A stretch of DNA of 64,000 nt from Ohtaekwangia sp966211525 (GCA_966211525.1 CBIHOZ010000008.1:17990-81989), one strand, 5' to 3'; positions 35,543-44,588 are shown, numbered from the stretch's first letter. The notes: a model not told the origin generated them from the sequence alone. Numbers and translations: made by a program.

Positions 35543-37238
35543 GAACACGTTTCCACTAACGGGACTGCTGATCAAAAGTGCTTCGGCTGTACAATGGTTC
35601 AAAGAGATCCAGTTGATGCAGTTGTCGTTATCGGGTATACAGCTATATCCTATACCCGATGTTGTTCCCAATACAATTTGGGGTTGCCTGATCATTTCAA
35701 AAGAAAAGATAGCATCCGGCAAAATCGGCCGTCATGAACTGTGTCAGCACGTCACAGATAACTTGTATATACCGGAGCGCTCTGTTATATATCCGATGCC
35801 ATCGGCTGCCGAGCTTGAGAAGCTATTCTCGTCCGGTATATATATAGTCCATCCGGATTTCGGATGGGTGGAGTTAACAGAGGAAGTAAAGTTGCAGGAT
35901 ATAATTGCGCTGCCACCCCCGAAGTCTGAACCGGTAACGAAACCTTCTCCATCGGTATATATTCCGCGCACAATCCGGAGTTTCCAGATTCATTCACTCC
36001 CTCCGGAAGAAGTATTGAGGAACCTCGAAGAGCAGACGTTTCCCAAACACAAAGAGCGAGATGATAAACCGCTAAATATATGGGAGAAGATGCGACTCGG
36101 ATTCTACAAATCCGTATTCTCAAACACACCAGGTTCCACACAGGAAGGTGCCAATAATTCTTCCGGCACTTTTGCATCGAAGCTGGAATCATTTTTTCAA
36201 AGAGTATTCAAGAGCAACGATCAGTGGAATCGCGTTCAGCAGGATTTTCAAAACCTGGAAGAACGAAACAAGAAGGACGTAGATCGCCTGATGGACTTGT
36301 TGAAAAAAGATCCTGACCTCGCCCTGCAATATGCTATACCACTTAACGAAGGTGGCGTTGCACGAGGTGGTAGATCTGGCCAACTTGGTTTTGAGAAACG
36401 CTGGTTCGATTTTTCACTCATGGGGAAACCCGGGCGAAGTGGTGCATCAGGGTCCGTAGATCTTGGCGATCACTACTATGATCTGCAACGACAATACCTT
36501 GAAACAGCAGACGAATTGATCAAGCGTAAAGATTATCAGAAAGCTGCTTTCATATATATGAAGCTGTTGAAAGACTATAACAAAGCCGCCGGAACGCTGG
36601 AGGAAGGAAAGTATTACCAGGAAGCTGCCACTATATTTCTAAAGCATGCCGGCAATAAACGCAAAGCAGCCGAGTGTTTCGAAAAAGGGAACATGACGCA
36701 TGACGCTATAGTGCTTTACAAAGAGTTGAATGAAAACGAAAAAGTCGGTGACCTATATATATCACTTGCCAATAAACCGCAAGCCGATATATACTATGAA
36801 AAAGTAGCTACTGACTATCAAACACGCGGCCAGTATGTAAAAGCTTCGCAGGTATACCGCGATAAAATGAAAAATGATACAACTGCACAGACTGTCTTAT
36901 TGGAAGGATGGCGCGCGCAAAAAGACGCTGTCAACTGTCTGCAGAATTACTTTACACATATTCCGGATATTGATCAGTTGGGAAAAGAGATCAATGCGCT
37001 ATATCAAAATGAAGTAGCCTCGCATAATCGCGAGCTCTTTTTACAGGTGCTGAAACACGAGTATAAAAAGAAACACAAGCTGCATAACGACATCCAGGAA
37101 ATGGCCTATGAAATCATCGCGATGCAAATTCCTGTAAACCGATCTATAGTCTCCGAACTAAAAGATTTCAACCCCGCCAACCAGGAGCTGCTCAAAGACA
37201 CACTTCGATTTAAGGTTGGTAAGAGGTTGAAGGGATGA
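35514..37238 (+). CDS. bpX6-like protein with helical TPR/SNAP-type repeats
   Basis: A 574-residue protein starting 29 bp before the end of the vWA gene. An N-terminal beta-rich domain (about 1-150) is followed by a low-complexity linker with PPPKSEP. A charged coiled segment lies at about 225-270. A tandem array of two-helix repeats follows at about 325-480 (YLETADELIKRKDYQKAAFIYMKL and similar; AAGTLEEGKYYQEAATIF), resembling TPR or alpha-SNAP repeats that scaffold protein assemblies. It is the last gene of the operon. The bpX number is inferred from order. Confidence 0.7.
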   Translation: MELKLTPTDKNTFPLTGLLIKSASAVQWFKEIQLMQLSLSGIQLYPIPDVVPNTIWGCLIISKEKIASGKIGRHELCQHVTDNLYIPERSVIYPMPSAAELEKLFSSGIYIVHPDFGWVELTEEVKLQDIIALPPPKSEPVTKPSPSVYIPRTIRSFQIHSLPPEEVLRNLEEQTFPKHKERDDKPLNIWEKMRLGFYKSVFSNTPGSTQEGANNSSGTFASKLESFFQRVFKSNDQWNRVQQDFQNLEERNKKDVDRLMDLLKKDPDLALQYAIPLNEGGVARGGRSGQLGFEKRWFDFSLMGKPGRSGASGSVDLGDHYYDLQRQYLETADELIKRKDYQKAAFIYMKLLKDYNKAAGTLEEGKYYQEAATIFLKHAGNKRKAAECFEKGNMTHDAIVLYKELNENEKVGDLYISLANKPQADIYYEKVATDYQTRGQYVKASQVYRDKMKNDTTAQTVLLEGWRAQKDAVNCLQNYFTHIPDIDQLGKEINALYQNEVASHNRELFLQVLKHEYKKKHKLHNDIQEMAYEIIAMQIPVNRSIVSELKDFNPANQELLKDTLRFKVGKRLKG

Positions 37239-37251
37239 AGGGATAGACTAG

Positions 37252-37391
37252 AAGATTGGAAAATTATAAGATTGGAAGATTACAAGATTGAAAAATTAGG
37301 GTATAGCTTTGTTCTCCGTTAATCTTTCAATTTTACTAATCTTTATAATCTTTCAATTTTCTAATCTTCCAATTTTTCAATTTTCTAATCC
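37252..37391. repeat. Degenerate 8-bp inverted arrays, downstream flank
   Basis: Six octamers in register (AAGATTGG, AAAATTAT, AAGATTGG, AAGATTAC and so on; 37252-37299) face about nine inverted copies (TTAATCTT, TCAATTTT and so on; 37319-37391), with some 9-bp steps, across a 19-bp loop. The array lies between convergent genes and abuts the stop of the HA-repeat gene. The same type of pair flanks the operon at 30129-30364. Confidence 0.8.
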
Positions 37392-39185
37392 TCACCTCAC
37401 CACCTTCGCCTTGAGCAGGATTGCTTTCCTTTCGGGGGATAGTTTTTTGAAATTCTTCTTTTGCTGGTATAGCCAACTGTAGAGCGGTGTGTGATGAGGG
37501 ACGGGCTTCTTTGATTTTTTATACTTGAGAAACTCTTCGACTCTTTGCATCCATCGTTTTTCAGCAATCTCATTTTTCCACGAGAAGCCCAGTGCGGTGA
37601 GCTTTTTCTTTTTATCAGCAGAAAGTTTCTTCATGCGCTGGCCATTTACCCAACTTGCAAGTGACTGATTCGGCTGATACTTCTGCGGTACATCACAATG
37701 TCCAAATTTATTCTTGAAGACGACCAGCGCTTCATACATTCGCTCCCAGCGTTCATCCCAGTATTGTCCGCTACGATCCCACAGAAAATGTATAGCATTC
37801 AGTTTCTCTTTCTTATAGGAAGACAATTTACTCTTGCTATGCAGTTGCAATCGCACCCATTCATCGAGCTCGTTGTGTTCCTTTAGCTTTAGATGATAGC
37901 GTGCGCCATGCTTTTTCTTAAAGGCTGCAAAACGGGTATACATCACATCCCACGTTTTCAGTTTCTCTGCTGCTGCCTCTCCTTTCCATATAAAGCCCAG
38001 CGCTGTTAATTTTTGTTCACGTACTTTGTTGATACGATTCTCAGCCTTCAGGCGCTTCTGCGTTTGTATCCATTCGTAGAGACGCGATTCGGTGCGCGGT
38101 ACGATCACGTGTTTATGTTCCGCTTTAAAATTCTTCAGTGCACGATACATACTTTCCCACGTTTCATGGAAAAGTTCATGTGGCCATTTTACGCCAAGCT
38201 GTTCGAGTTTCTTACGCTTCTCATTGCTGATTTTATTTTTATCGCGCTTGTTTCGCTGCAACCATACGGCCAGTTTAAAATCTTCACGCTGCTTTACCTG
38301 GCAATGTCCATGCTTCGCCTTATAGGCTTTTAAACGCATATACATTTCTTCCCAGCGTTGTTCAGCAAAGTCTTCTTTGTCCCAGGCAAACCCGACAGCA
38401 TCCAGTTTCTTACGGCGTTGTGGTGATAATCTTTCCTGACTTTTCATCTGCGTCTCCATCCACAACCCCAGCTGAAAGTGTTCTTTGCGAATCCGAATCC
38501 GGTCGATGTGACCATTTGATTTTTTATACTGAACGAGTTCCTTATAGCGCGCCTCCCACGAGTCTTCACGCAGCTTTAGTATATCTTCCTTCCACAGAAA
38601 ACCAACCTTGTTCAACAGTTTTACCCGATCGGCTGAAAGTATATTTCGCGTTTTACAGCTCCGCTGGCGGGAGACCCAACTGCCCAGCGCTTTGTTCTCG
38701 CGATAATCCTGTGGCACCTTGGTGTGACCATACTTCCTTTTGAAGTCCAGGAGATCGCTATACATTTCATTCCACTGTATATCTTTAGGCGTTCGTGTCT
38801 CCCAATCAAACTGTACGTTGTTCAACTTTTGAATCTGTGCAGTTGTAAGAACGGATTTGGACAGCCGCTGATTGGAAGTCCAGTCGAACAGCGATTCAAG
38901 TGCCGGATCATTTGAAGGAACATACGCATGTCCATGCTTCCTGTAAAAATTTTCGAGCTTGCTATACATCGTATTCCAGTCAGCCGAAGCATGAAACTGA
39001 AATCCCAGTTTTTCCAACGCGGTATACAGTTTAGCAGGCAACCGCTCAGGATGTTTGCGAATATTCTCGATCCATCGGGACAACAGTTTATCTTTACCGT
39101 CCGATGGCACATTGAAAGTACCGTATTTTTGATGATAGGCTTTTAGCTTTCTGAAATTCTCTTTCCAAACTTTTGAATCTTCCAT
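37392..39185 (-). CDS. Protein of nine helicase-associated (HA) repeats
   Basis: About 597 residues, made almost wholly of nine repeats of 60-65 residues of the helicase-associated domain type. Each unit has the pattern W..MY..L..F...YGH..VP, then L..W...QR, then L...R...L...GF.W. Repeats begin near Trp7, then after each GFxW; the last is shorter. There is no helicase or nuclease motif. Such domains usually accompany DEAD/SNF2 helicases or restriction-like proteins and are thought to bind nucleic acid; the function of a free array is unknown. The start at 39185 (or ATG at 39191) is preferred because the upstream 21 residues are atypical. The protein is Lys/Arg rich throughout. Confidence 0.88.
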   Translation of the reverse strand: MEDSKVWKENFRKLKAYHQKYGTFNVPSDGKDKLLSRWIENIRKHPERLPAKLYTALEKLGFQFHASADWNTMYSKLENFYRKHGHAYVPSNDPALESLFDWTSNQRLSKSVLTTAQIQKLNNVQFDWETRTPKDIQWNEMYSDLLDFKRKYGHTKVPQDYRENKALGSWVSRQRSCKTRNILSADRVKLLNKVGFLWKEDILKLREDSWEARYKELVQYKKSNGHIDRIRIRKEHFQLGLWMETQMKSQERLSPQRRKKLDAVGFAWDKEDFAEQRWEEMYMRLKAYKAKHGHCQVKQREDFKLAVWLQRNKRDKNKISNEKRKKLEQLGVKWPHELFHETWESMYRALKNFKAEHKHVIVPRTESRLYEWIQTQKRLKAENRINKVREQKLTALGFIWKGEAAAEKLKTWDVMYTRFAAFKKKHGARYHLKLKEHNELDEWVRLQLHSKSKLSSYKKEKLNAIHFLWDRSGQYWDERWERMYEALVVFKNKFGHCDVPQKYQPNQSLASWVNGQRMKKLSADKKKKLTALGFSWKNEIAEKRWMQRVEEFLKYKKSKKPVPHHTPLYSWLYQQKKNFKKLSPERKAILLKAKVVR

Positions 39186-39452
39186 TACCATAAGTACAAC
39201 AACAATATTCCGGATTGTTTGATGATCTTCAGCACGTACAGAGGTCACCGGTTAAATTATCTTCCAGAACGCAGCATACAAATTTATAAAGCTATATATA
39301 CCTATAAATTATCTTAACACAAACCGGCAACCCTGTAAATGTATATTTCCGTGAGGCTAAATGTATATAAAATTACCACTCAAAAATATACCCTAATTCA
39401 ACGGATAAAAACCACACATCTATAATACACATACAGGTATATACAAACTAAA

Positions 39453-39480
39453 AAGCATGAAGACACTTGTCTCCATGCTT
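39453..39480 (-). terminator. Second terminator downstream of DinB gene
   Basis: On the minus strand AAGCATGGAGAC and GTCTTCATGCTT form a near-perfect 12-bp stem followed by TTTAGTTTG. It lies about 57 bp beyond the first terminator. The tandem placement is unusual and could delimit a short RNA. Confidence 0.65.
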
Positions 39481-39536
39481 CACTGAGATCACGATAAAGT
39501 ATAGATGGCTATAGATTCGACTGTATCAAAATAAAA

Positions 39537-39566
39537 AAGCACTGATACCTGGCGATATCAGTGCTT
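39537..39566 (-). terminator. Terminator of the DinB gene
   Basis: Arms AAGCACTGATA and TATCAGTGCTT form a perfect 11-bp stem with an 8-nt loop, 21 bp past the DinB stop. On the minus strand it is followed by TTTTTATTTTG. Confidence 0.9.
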
Positions 39567-39587
39567 GCGGAGAAAAGTATTTTCTCT

Positions 39588-40094
39588 TCAGGCCTCGCTC
39601 ATCAGGCCGATCTTGTTCTCGGTACTATTGCTTAGCACGCGTACCATCTGCCGTATAGCCCCAAGGTGATACGACATGTGCGGGAGCATCGCCAGTGTTC
39701 CTTTTTCCATACGTGGATCGCTCCAATTATCATACTTTTCAATGGCAGCACGTATAGCAGTATAAACATCATTCAGATCTTTCTGAAGTTTTTTCCATTG
39801 ACTATCGTTCACGGTTTTTATACGCCAGCTCTCATTCCAGTTTGGCACAGGTTTTTCACCTTTCAAAAAAGCAAGTGCCAGCTGCAAACTCCACCGCACA
39901 TGTTCCGTGTGGGATGCTATCGTAGTGCCACCTTCTGTAATGGGAAACGATGCATCTTCAGCGGAAAGCTGCTCAATGGTGCGAATAATACCATGTCCTG
40001 GTTCACGGTCGATGACCCAGGTAAACTCTTCTGTTTTACCGATCACCAGTTCATCCAATAACTCCAGGTAGGACTGCTTGCTGAATGTACTCAT
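39588..40094 (-). CDS. DinB-family protein
   Basis: A 168-residue four-helix-bundle protein of the DinB-like putative metalloenzyme family. Candidate metal ligands are His in IASHTEHVRW and the pair in MLPHMSYHLGAIRQM near the C-terminus. No activity can be assigned; relatives include thiol-dependent transferases. It is monocistronic, with its own strong terminator, and divergent from the tetR-led export operon with 333 bp between. Inverted repeats in that gap may affect both sides. Confidence 0.85.
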   Translation of the reverse strand: MSTFSKQSYLELLDELVIGKTEEFTWVIDREPGHGIIRTIEQLSAEDASFPITEGGTTIASHTEHVRWSLQLALAFLKGEKPVPNWNESWRIKTVNDSQWKKLQKDLNDVYTAIRAAIEKYDNWSDPRMEKGTLAMLPHMSYHLGAIRQMVRVLSNSTENKIGLMSEA

Positions 40095-40318
40095 AATAGT
40101 CTTTTTTTAGTTTGAGACTCTTCTGAAAATATCATTCCTGCCCAACAGAATTTCTTAATTTAAAGCAACACGAGCTTTGCCGGCAAGACTCTTTGCATCT
40201 TTACAGAAATGTAAAATTTACCGTAAACGAAGTTATCACTGCTAACTTATAGCCATCCGCTTGGTACGATCGAAGGCGGTTTTAGAGCTGGTGACCTTCT
40301 GATAGCATTTGGGAAACA

Positions 40319-40346
40319 TGTAGAAAACATACAATCGTTTTCTACA
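40319..40346. promoter_or_regulatory. Inverted repeat between DinB and tetR-like genes
   Basis: TGTAGAAAAC, 8 bp, GTTTTCTACA: perfect 10-bp arms. It lies 82 bp upstream of the tetR-like start, in a 333-bp gap that otherwise shows only AT-rich promoter-like sequence. Its symmetry and position suit a regulator site, possibly of the export operon's own repressor. Confidence 0.5.
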
Positions 40347-40399
40347 ACATTATAAAAAAATATTCTTTCTTTTGAACAAAATTGCAATACATTCGTTTA

Positions 40400-40416
40400 T
40401 GATAGTAACACTATCA
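40400..40416. promoter_or_regulatory. Operator candidate just before the tetR-like gene
   Basis: TGATAGT, 3 bp, ACTATCA: perfect 7-bp arms, ending 11 bp before the start at 40428. The size and location fit a TetR autoregulatory operator. The arms are not related to the 40319 repeat. Confidence 0.6.
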
Positions 40417-40427
40417 ATTTTAAGCTG

Positions 40428-41114
40428 ATGGCTATCGTATCGTTTCATCTGAATCCAAACTTATACTTACGCGACCCCCAGTCAAGTACGTTGGGACAAA
40501 AGATCATTCAATCGAGTATCAAAATGATCGACAAGACCGGGGCGGATGATTTTACATTTAAAAAGCTGGGTTCGGAGATCGGGTCTACCGAAGCATCTAT
40601 ATACCGGTACTTTGAAAACAAGCACCGGCTGCTGCTATACCTCATCGATTGGTACTGGACCTGGCTGGAGTATAGAATAGACTATAGCACGCAAAATATA
40701 GCGAGTCCTGTGGAGCGGCTGCGAACCTGCATCCGTATACTTGTAGAAGAAAAAAAGAAAGATCCGGATGTACCTTTTGTAGATGAGCAGAGACTGCAGC
40801 GGATCGTTAACACTGAATTTGAAAAGACCTACTTCACGCGACAGGTGGACACTGATAACAAGGAAGGACTTTTCCTTCCCTATAAATCACTCTGCAAAAA
40901 AATTGCCGGTATACTGAAGGAGATCAATCCGCAATATCCGTTTCCGCATTCGCTCGTGAGCACCATTGTGCTGAGCGCAAATCACCAGCTATACTATGCA
41001 CAGCATCTCCCCTCCCTCACGGATATAAAAACAGAATCCCGGCAAAAGCACGACAAGCTTGTTGAATTTCTGGAAACTATGGTACTGAATACGATAAACA
41101 CTAAGATCAAATGA
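40428..41114 (+). CDS. TetR-family regulator of the export operon
   Basis: A 228-residue regulator with an N-terminal HTH at about 25-75 (FTFKKLGSEIGSTEASIYRYF). The C-terminal ligand domain is Lys-rich and not otherwise recognisable. Its TGA overlaps the ABC gene start (ATGA at 41111-41114), so it is translated as part of the same operon and probably represses it. Two inverted repeats upstream are candidate operators. Confidence 0.9.
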   Translation: MAIVSFHLNPNLYLRDPQSSTLGQKIIQSSIKMIDKTGADDFTFKKLGSEIGSTEASIYRYFENKHRLLLYLIDWYWTWLEYRIDYSTQNIASPVERLRTCIRILVEEKKKDPDVPFVDEQRLQRIVNTEFEKTYFTRQVDTDNKEGLFLPYKSLCKKIAGILKEINPQYPFPHSLVSTIVLSANHQLYYAQHLPSLTDIKTESRQKHDKLVEFLETMVLNTINTKIK

Positions 41115-43285
41115 CCAATCACTCGATCATACGGATCCTGCGCGAAGCTGCACTTTTATTGAAGCATGAATTTAATCCGGCAGATCTGCGCTTTGTAGAA
41201 ATCAATAACCGCCACTACACCAAAAGCGAATTTGGCGAATTCAAGAATGACCTGATCGAAGCCGGCAGCAAGATGCGTATGCTTTTTCTTGAGCAGAATA
41301 TACCGGCAGCTGCATTACCCGATGTTGTAAAAGACGACAATGTACTCGTACTCGTGTTTCACGAAACACAGCATGAACTCATCCCGATTCTTATATCCGG
41401 TGACCGGAAAAAAACTTCCATTCACGCACTGCAAGACGGCACACAGCTTTCAGTTCCCGCTAATGTTTCAGAGCTTACTTCTCTTTATGGCAACCAGGAC
41501 GGTGTGCTCAGCTATATACTATATCCGTACAAAAACCTGGTGAGCGACTACGCGTACGAGGGAGATGTTGTACCGGAACCCATGAGTCCGGTAAGAAGAT
41601 TTTTCAGGCTGCTCTCCACCGAACGAAAAGACATACTATATATACTATTTTATTCCATTGTAATCGGTCTCATTGGTTTGGTATTGCCGGTTGGTATTCA
41701 GAATACCGTAGAACTTATTTCAGGTGGTGTATTTTTCAGTTCGGTATACCTGCTGATCGCAGCCGTTATTCTCGGTGTATTATTTACCGGTATACTACAG
41801 ATCGTGCAGATAAGCCTGGTTGAACATCTGCAGAGACGTGTATTTACCAAGGCCGCTATAGAATTTGCATTCCGTATTCCACGCATTCGTATGGAATCGA
41901 TCCTGAACAACTATGCACCGGAACTCGTCAATCGTTTCTTCGATGTTATTACCTTACAGAAAGGATTGCCCAAGATGCTGATCGATCTTTCGTCAGCAGC
42001 TATACAGATTCTGTTCGGGCTTATCCTGTTGTCGCTATATCACCCCTTCTTTGTATTCTTCAGTCTTATACTGGTGTTTGTTCTAGTCCTGATCTTCTGG
42101 TTTACAGGATCGAATGGATTGAAGTCATCCATCAATGAATCGAAGTATAAATACAAAGTAGTGCAATGGCTGGAAGAACTTGCACGTTCCATCAATTCGT
42201 TTAAGCTCGCGGGTAATACCGATCTGCCGATTCGCCGAACTGACAACACCGTTAACAATTATCTCAAATACAGGAAAGCACACTTCCAGGTACTCATCAC
42301 ACAGTACTCTTTCATTGTAATTTTTAAAACGGCTGTAACCGCAAGTTTACTTATACTTGGAACTATACTGGTTGTGAACCGCGAAATTACTTTAGGACAA
42401 TTTGTTGCTTCGGAGGTAATCATCATTCTCATTCTGAATGCCGTTGAAAAAACAATTACCTATATGGATGTTATCTATGACCTGTTAACGGCTGTTGACA
42501 AGGTTGCACAGATAACAGATTTACCTCTGGAGAAAGTAGGCGGACTCGATTTTCAGCGACATGCTGTAGCAGGCTATACAATTGAACTGAAACAACTGCG
42601 CTACCGCTATCCTGAGAAACCCGAACATGTATTGAACGGTATAGATCTTCGTGTCAACTCCGGGGAACGGATTTGTATAGCAGGACCTGGCAATGCCGGC
42701 AAGACAACGCTCACTAACCTCATCGCAGGTATACATACAGATTACGAAGGTATCATTACGATAAACAATTACTCCCTGCGAGATCTGGACATCCGCCACC
42801 TGCGCGACAGCATGGCCAAGAACATTTCGCCTGAAGATATATTTGACGGAAGTATACTCGAAAATATTACACTCGGCAGTGCTACGCGAACCGTGGAAGA
42901 TGCAATCAATGCTATACGCAAAGTAAAACTGGAGGATGAGATAAACCGGTTGCCGGAAGGATTGAATACCCATATTGTGAGTGGTGGCAAAGGATTCTCG
43001 AGTTCGTTCATTCACAAACTTATACTGGCACGATGTCTCGCGAAAAAACCGGCACTCATCATTCTCAATGATTTCTTCTCGGGGCTTAAGCGACAGGAGA
43101 AACTGGATCTGCTGCAATCGGTGATCAACAATGAAAGCCGGTATACGTTGATCGCTGTGTCCAATGATCCGTTGATCATGGCTGCGTGCGACCGCGTTAT
43201 ACTGCTTAACAACGGACAAATTTCTGACGAAGGTCACTTTGATGAACTTCTGAAAAAAGGTACTATCAATAACTATATTGATTAA
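41111..43285 (+). CDS. ABC transporter subunit with degenerate ATPase site
   Basis: A 724-residue inner-membrane ABC half-transporter of the type I secretion layout. An unassigned N-terminal domain (1-165) stands where C39 or C39-like domains usually lie; no catalytic Cys-His is visible. Six transmembrane helices span about 180-460, and the nucleotide-binding domain about 485-724. Walker A is kept (GPGNAGKTTL, near 525). Other motifs deviate: the signature reads VSGGKGF, Walker B reads IILNDFFSGLK (Asp to Asn, catalytic Glu to Asp), and the H-loop His is Asn (AVSNDPL). ATP binding without normal hydrolysis is likely. With HlyD and TolC homologues downstream, it is the energising subunit of a tripartite exporter. 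Confidence 0.88.
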   Translation: MTNHSIIRILREAALLLKHEFNPADLRFVEINNRHYTKSEFGEFKNDLIEAGSKMRMLFLEQNIPAAALPDVVKDDNVLVLVFHETQHELIPILISGDRKKTSIHALQDGTQLSVPANVSELTSLYGNQDGVLSYILYPYKNLVSDYAYEGDVVPEPMSPVRRFFRLLSTERKDILYILFYSIVIGLIGLVLPVGIQNTVELISGGVFFSSVYLLIAAVILGVLFTGILQIVQISLVEHLQRRVFTKAAIEFAFRIPRIRMESILNNYAPELVNRFFDVITLQKGLPKMLIDLSSAAIQILFGLILLSLYHPFFVFFSLILVFVLVLIFWFTGSNGLKSSINESKYKYKVVQWLEELARSINSFKLAGNTDLPIRRTDNTVNNYLKYRKAHFQVLITQYSFIVIFKTAVTASLLILGTILVVNREITLGQFVASEVIIILILNAVEKTITYMDVIYDLLTAVDKVAQITDLPLEKVGGLDFQRHAVAGYTIELKQLRYRYPEKPEHVLNGIDLRVNSGERICIAGPGNAGKTTLTNLIAGIHTDYEGIITINNYSLRDLDIRHLRDSMAKNISPEDIFDGSILENITLGSATRTVEDAINAIRKVKLEDEINRLPEGLNTHIVSGGKGFSSSFIHKLILARCLAKKPALIILNDFFSGLKRQEKLDLLQSVINNESRYTLIAVSNDPLIMAACDRVILLNNGQISDEGHFDELLKKGTINNYID

Positions 43286-43289
43286 AAGT

Positions 43290-44588
43290 ATGCTGCGACT
43301 ATCAACACATCGAATTGACAAAATGGTAAAGGAAGAAAATCTATACTCCCTGCGTGCACTGAAACGTCCGACAGCCGGTATACTGATCGCTAAATGGCTG
43401 ATGGCACTGGGTGCTATATTTATAGTCTTCCTTTTTCTGCCCTGGCAACAGAATATACGGGGCACCGGAAAAGTTACCGCGTTGAATCCCGCGAATCGTC
43501 CGCAGACCGTGCAGGCTGTTATTGCAGGACAAATACAAACATGGCACGTGCGTGAAGGAGAGCTTGTAAAAAAAGGCGATACCATCGTAACGATACGCGA
43601 AGTAAAAGAGAAATATTTCGATCCGCAGTTACTGCCGCGCTTACAGGAACAGCTTGCCGCGAAGAAAAGTAGTCTTGCATCCAAAACTGAAAAAGCGCAG
43701 GCATTGCAGCGACAGATCACCGCGCTGAAAACCGGTATGCAGAACAAGATTGAACAGGCCACTGCCAAGCTGGAGGCTGAGCGTGTAAAACTGCAAAACG
43801 CAAAGAACCAATATCAGCGTAACAAAAAACTATACGAAGCCGGAAATATACCGCTCACTAAATTTCAGGAGATTGAGTATAAATACCAGGGCAGCGAAGC
43901 CGATTTTCAGAATGCGACTCTGGAGATCGCACGCCTTCGTGCCGAATACCAGGAAAAGATCAGCAAGTCCGAATCGGATCTGAGTGCTACACAGGGTGAA
44001 GTATTCGAGTCGCAAGGTGATATATCAAAACTTACCAATGAATATACCAACACACAGATACGAAGCAGTCAGTATCAGATCACAGCTCCGCAGGACGGTT
44101 ACATTGTGCGCGCTATGAAAGCCGGTATAGGAGAAACGATTAAAGAAGGCGATGCTGTTTGCACCGTGATGCCTGAAGTAACAGACCTCGCGGTAGAAAT
44201 GTATGTAAAGGCGATGGACATGCCGCTGATCAGTAAAGGACGGAAAGTACGTGTTGAGTTTGACGGATGGCCTGCGCTGCAATTTTCAGGATGGCCAAGT
44301 GTTTCGGTAGGAAGTTTTGGCGGAACGGTAGAAGTTATTGATTATGTAAGCTCACAGCCTGGCGAGTTCAGAATACTGGTTATACCTGACAAAGGCGAAG
44401 AACCGTGGCCACAGCAATTGCGTGTTGGCTCAGGAACGCGCGGATGGGTAATGCTTGAAAATGTACCGGTGTGGTATGAGATCTGGCGTCAGCTCAATGG
44501 CTTCCCTCCCAGCCTGTATAAAGCACCGCTGCAGGATGCGCTTCCTTCCAAAGGCGAGAAGAAAGATACAGACGGAAAGAACAGTTAA
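43290..44588 (+). CDS. HlyD-family periplasmic adaptor
   Basis: A 432-residue membrane-fusion protein. The ATG at 43290 is preferred over a TTG at 43278 that would overlap the ABC gene. One transmembrane helix lies at about 35-57 (LMALGAIFIVFLFLPW). A lipoyl-like half follows (AVIAGQIQTWHVREGELVKKGD), then a long coiled-coil hairpin (about 115-260, rich in Lys/Glu/Gln), then the second lipoyl half (ITAPQDGYIVRAMKAGIGETIKEGD). It bridges the ABC subunit to the outer-membrane channel. It starts 5 bp after the ABC stop, in the same operon. Confidence 0.94.
   Translation: MLRLSTHRIDKMVKEENLYSLRALKRPTAGILIAKWLMALGAIFIVFLFLPWQQNIRGTGKVTALNPANRPQTVQAVIAGQIQTWHVREGELVKKGDTIVTIREVKEKYFDPQLLPRLQEQLAAKKSSLASKTEKAQALQRQITALKTGMQNKIEQATAKLEAERVKLQNAKNQYQRNKKLYEAGNIPLTKFQEIEYKYQGSEADFQNATLEIARLRAEYQEKISKSESDLSATQGEVFESQGDISKLTNEYTNTQIRSSQYQITAPQDGYIVRAMKAGIGETIKEGDAVCTVMPEVTDLAVEMYVKAMDMPLISKGRKVRVEFDGWPALQFSGWPSVSVGSFGGTVEVIDYVSSQPGEFRILVIPDKGEEPWPQQLRVGSGTRGWVMLENVPVWYEIWRQLNGFPPSLYKAPLQDALPSKGEKKDTDGKNS

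Larger units (their letters stand above)
39249..39587. other. Intergenic region with two tandem terminator hairpins
   Basis: It holds the promoter of the HA-repeat gene and two minus-strand terminators (39453-39480 and 39537-39566). CAAATTTA at 39279-39286 reads TAAATTTG on the minus strand, matching TAnnTTTG. The AT-rich part between is otherwise featureless. Confidence 0.5.

Noticed and set aside
37392..39185. Reading the HA-repeat protein as a helicase
   Set aside because: No Walker A, DEAD box or other helicase motif occurs anywhere in the protein.
42521..43768. Open frame of 415 codons on the minus strand across the ABC and HlyD genes
   Set aside because: It is a shadow of two well-supported plus-strand genes. 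Its translation is Cys- and Ser-rich with no recognisable domain.
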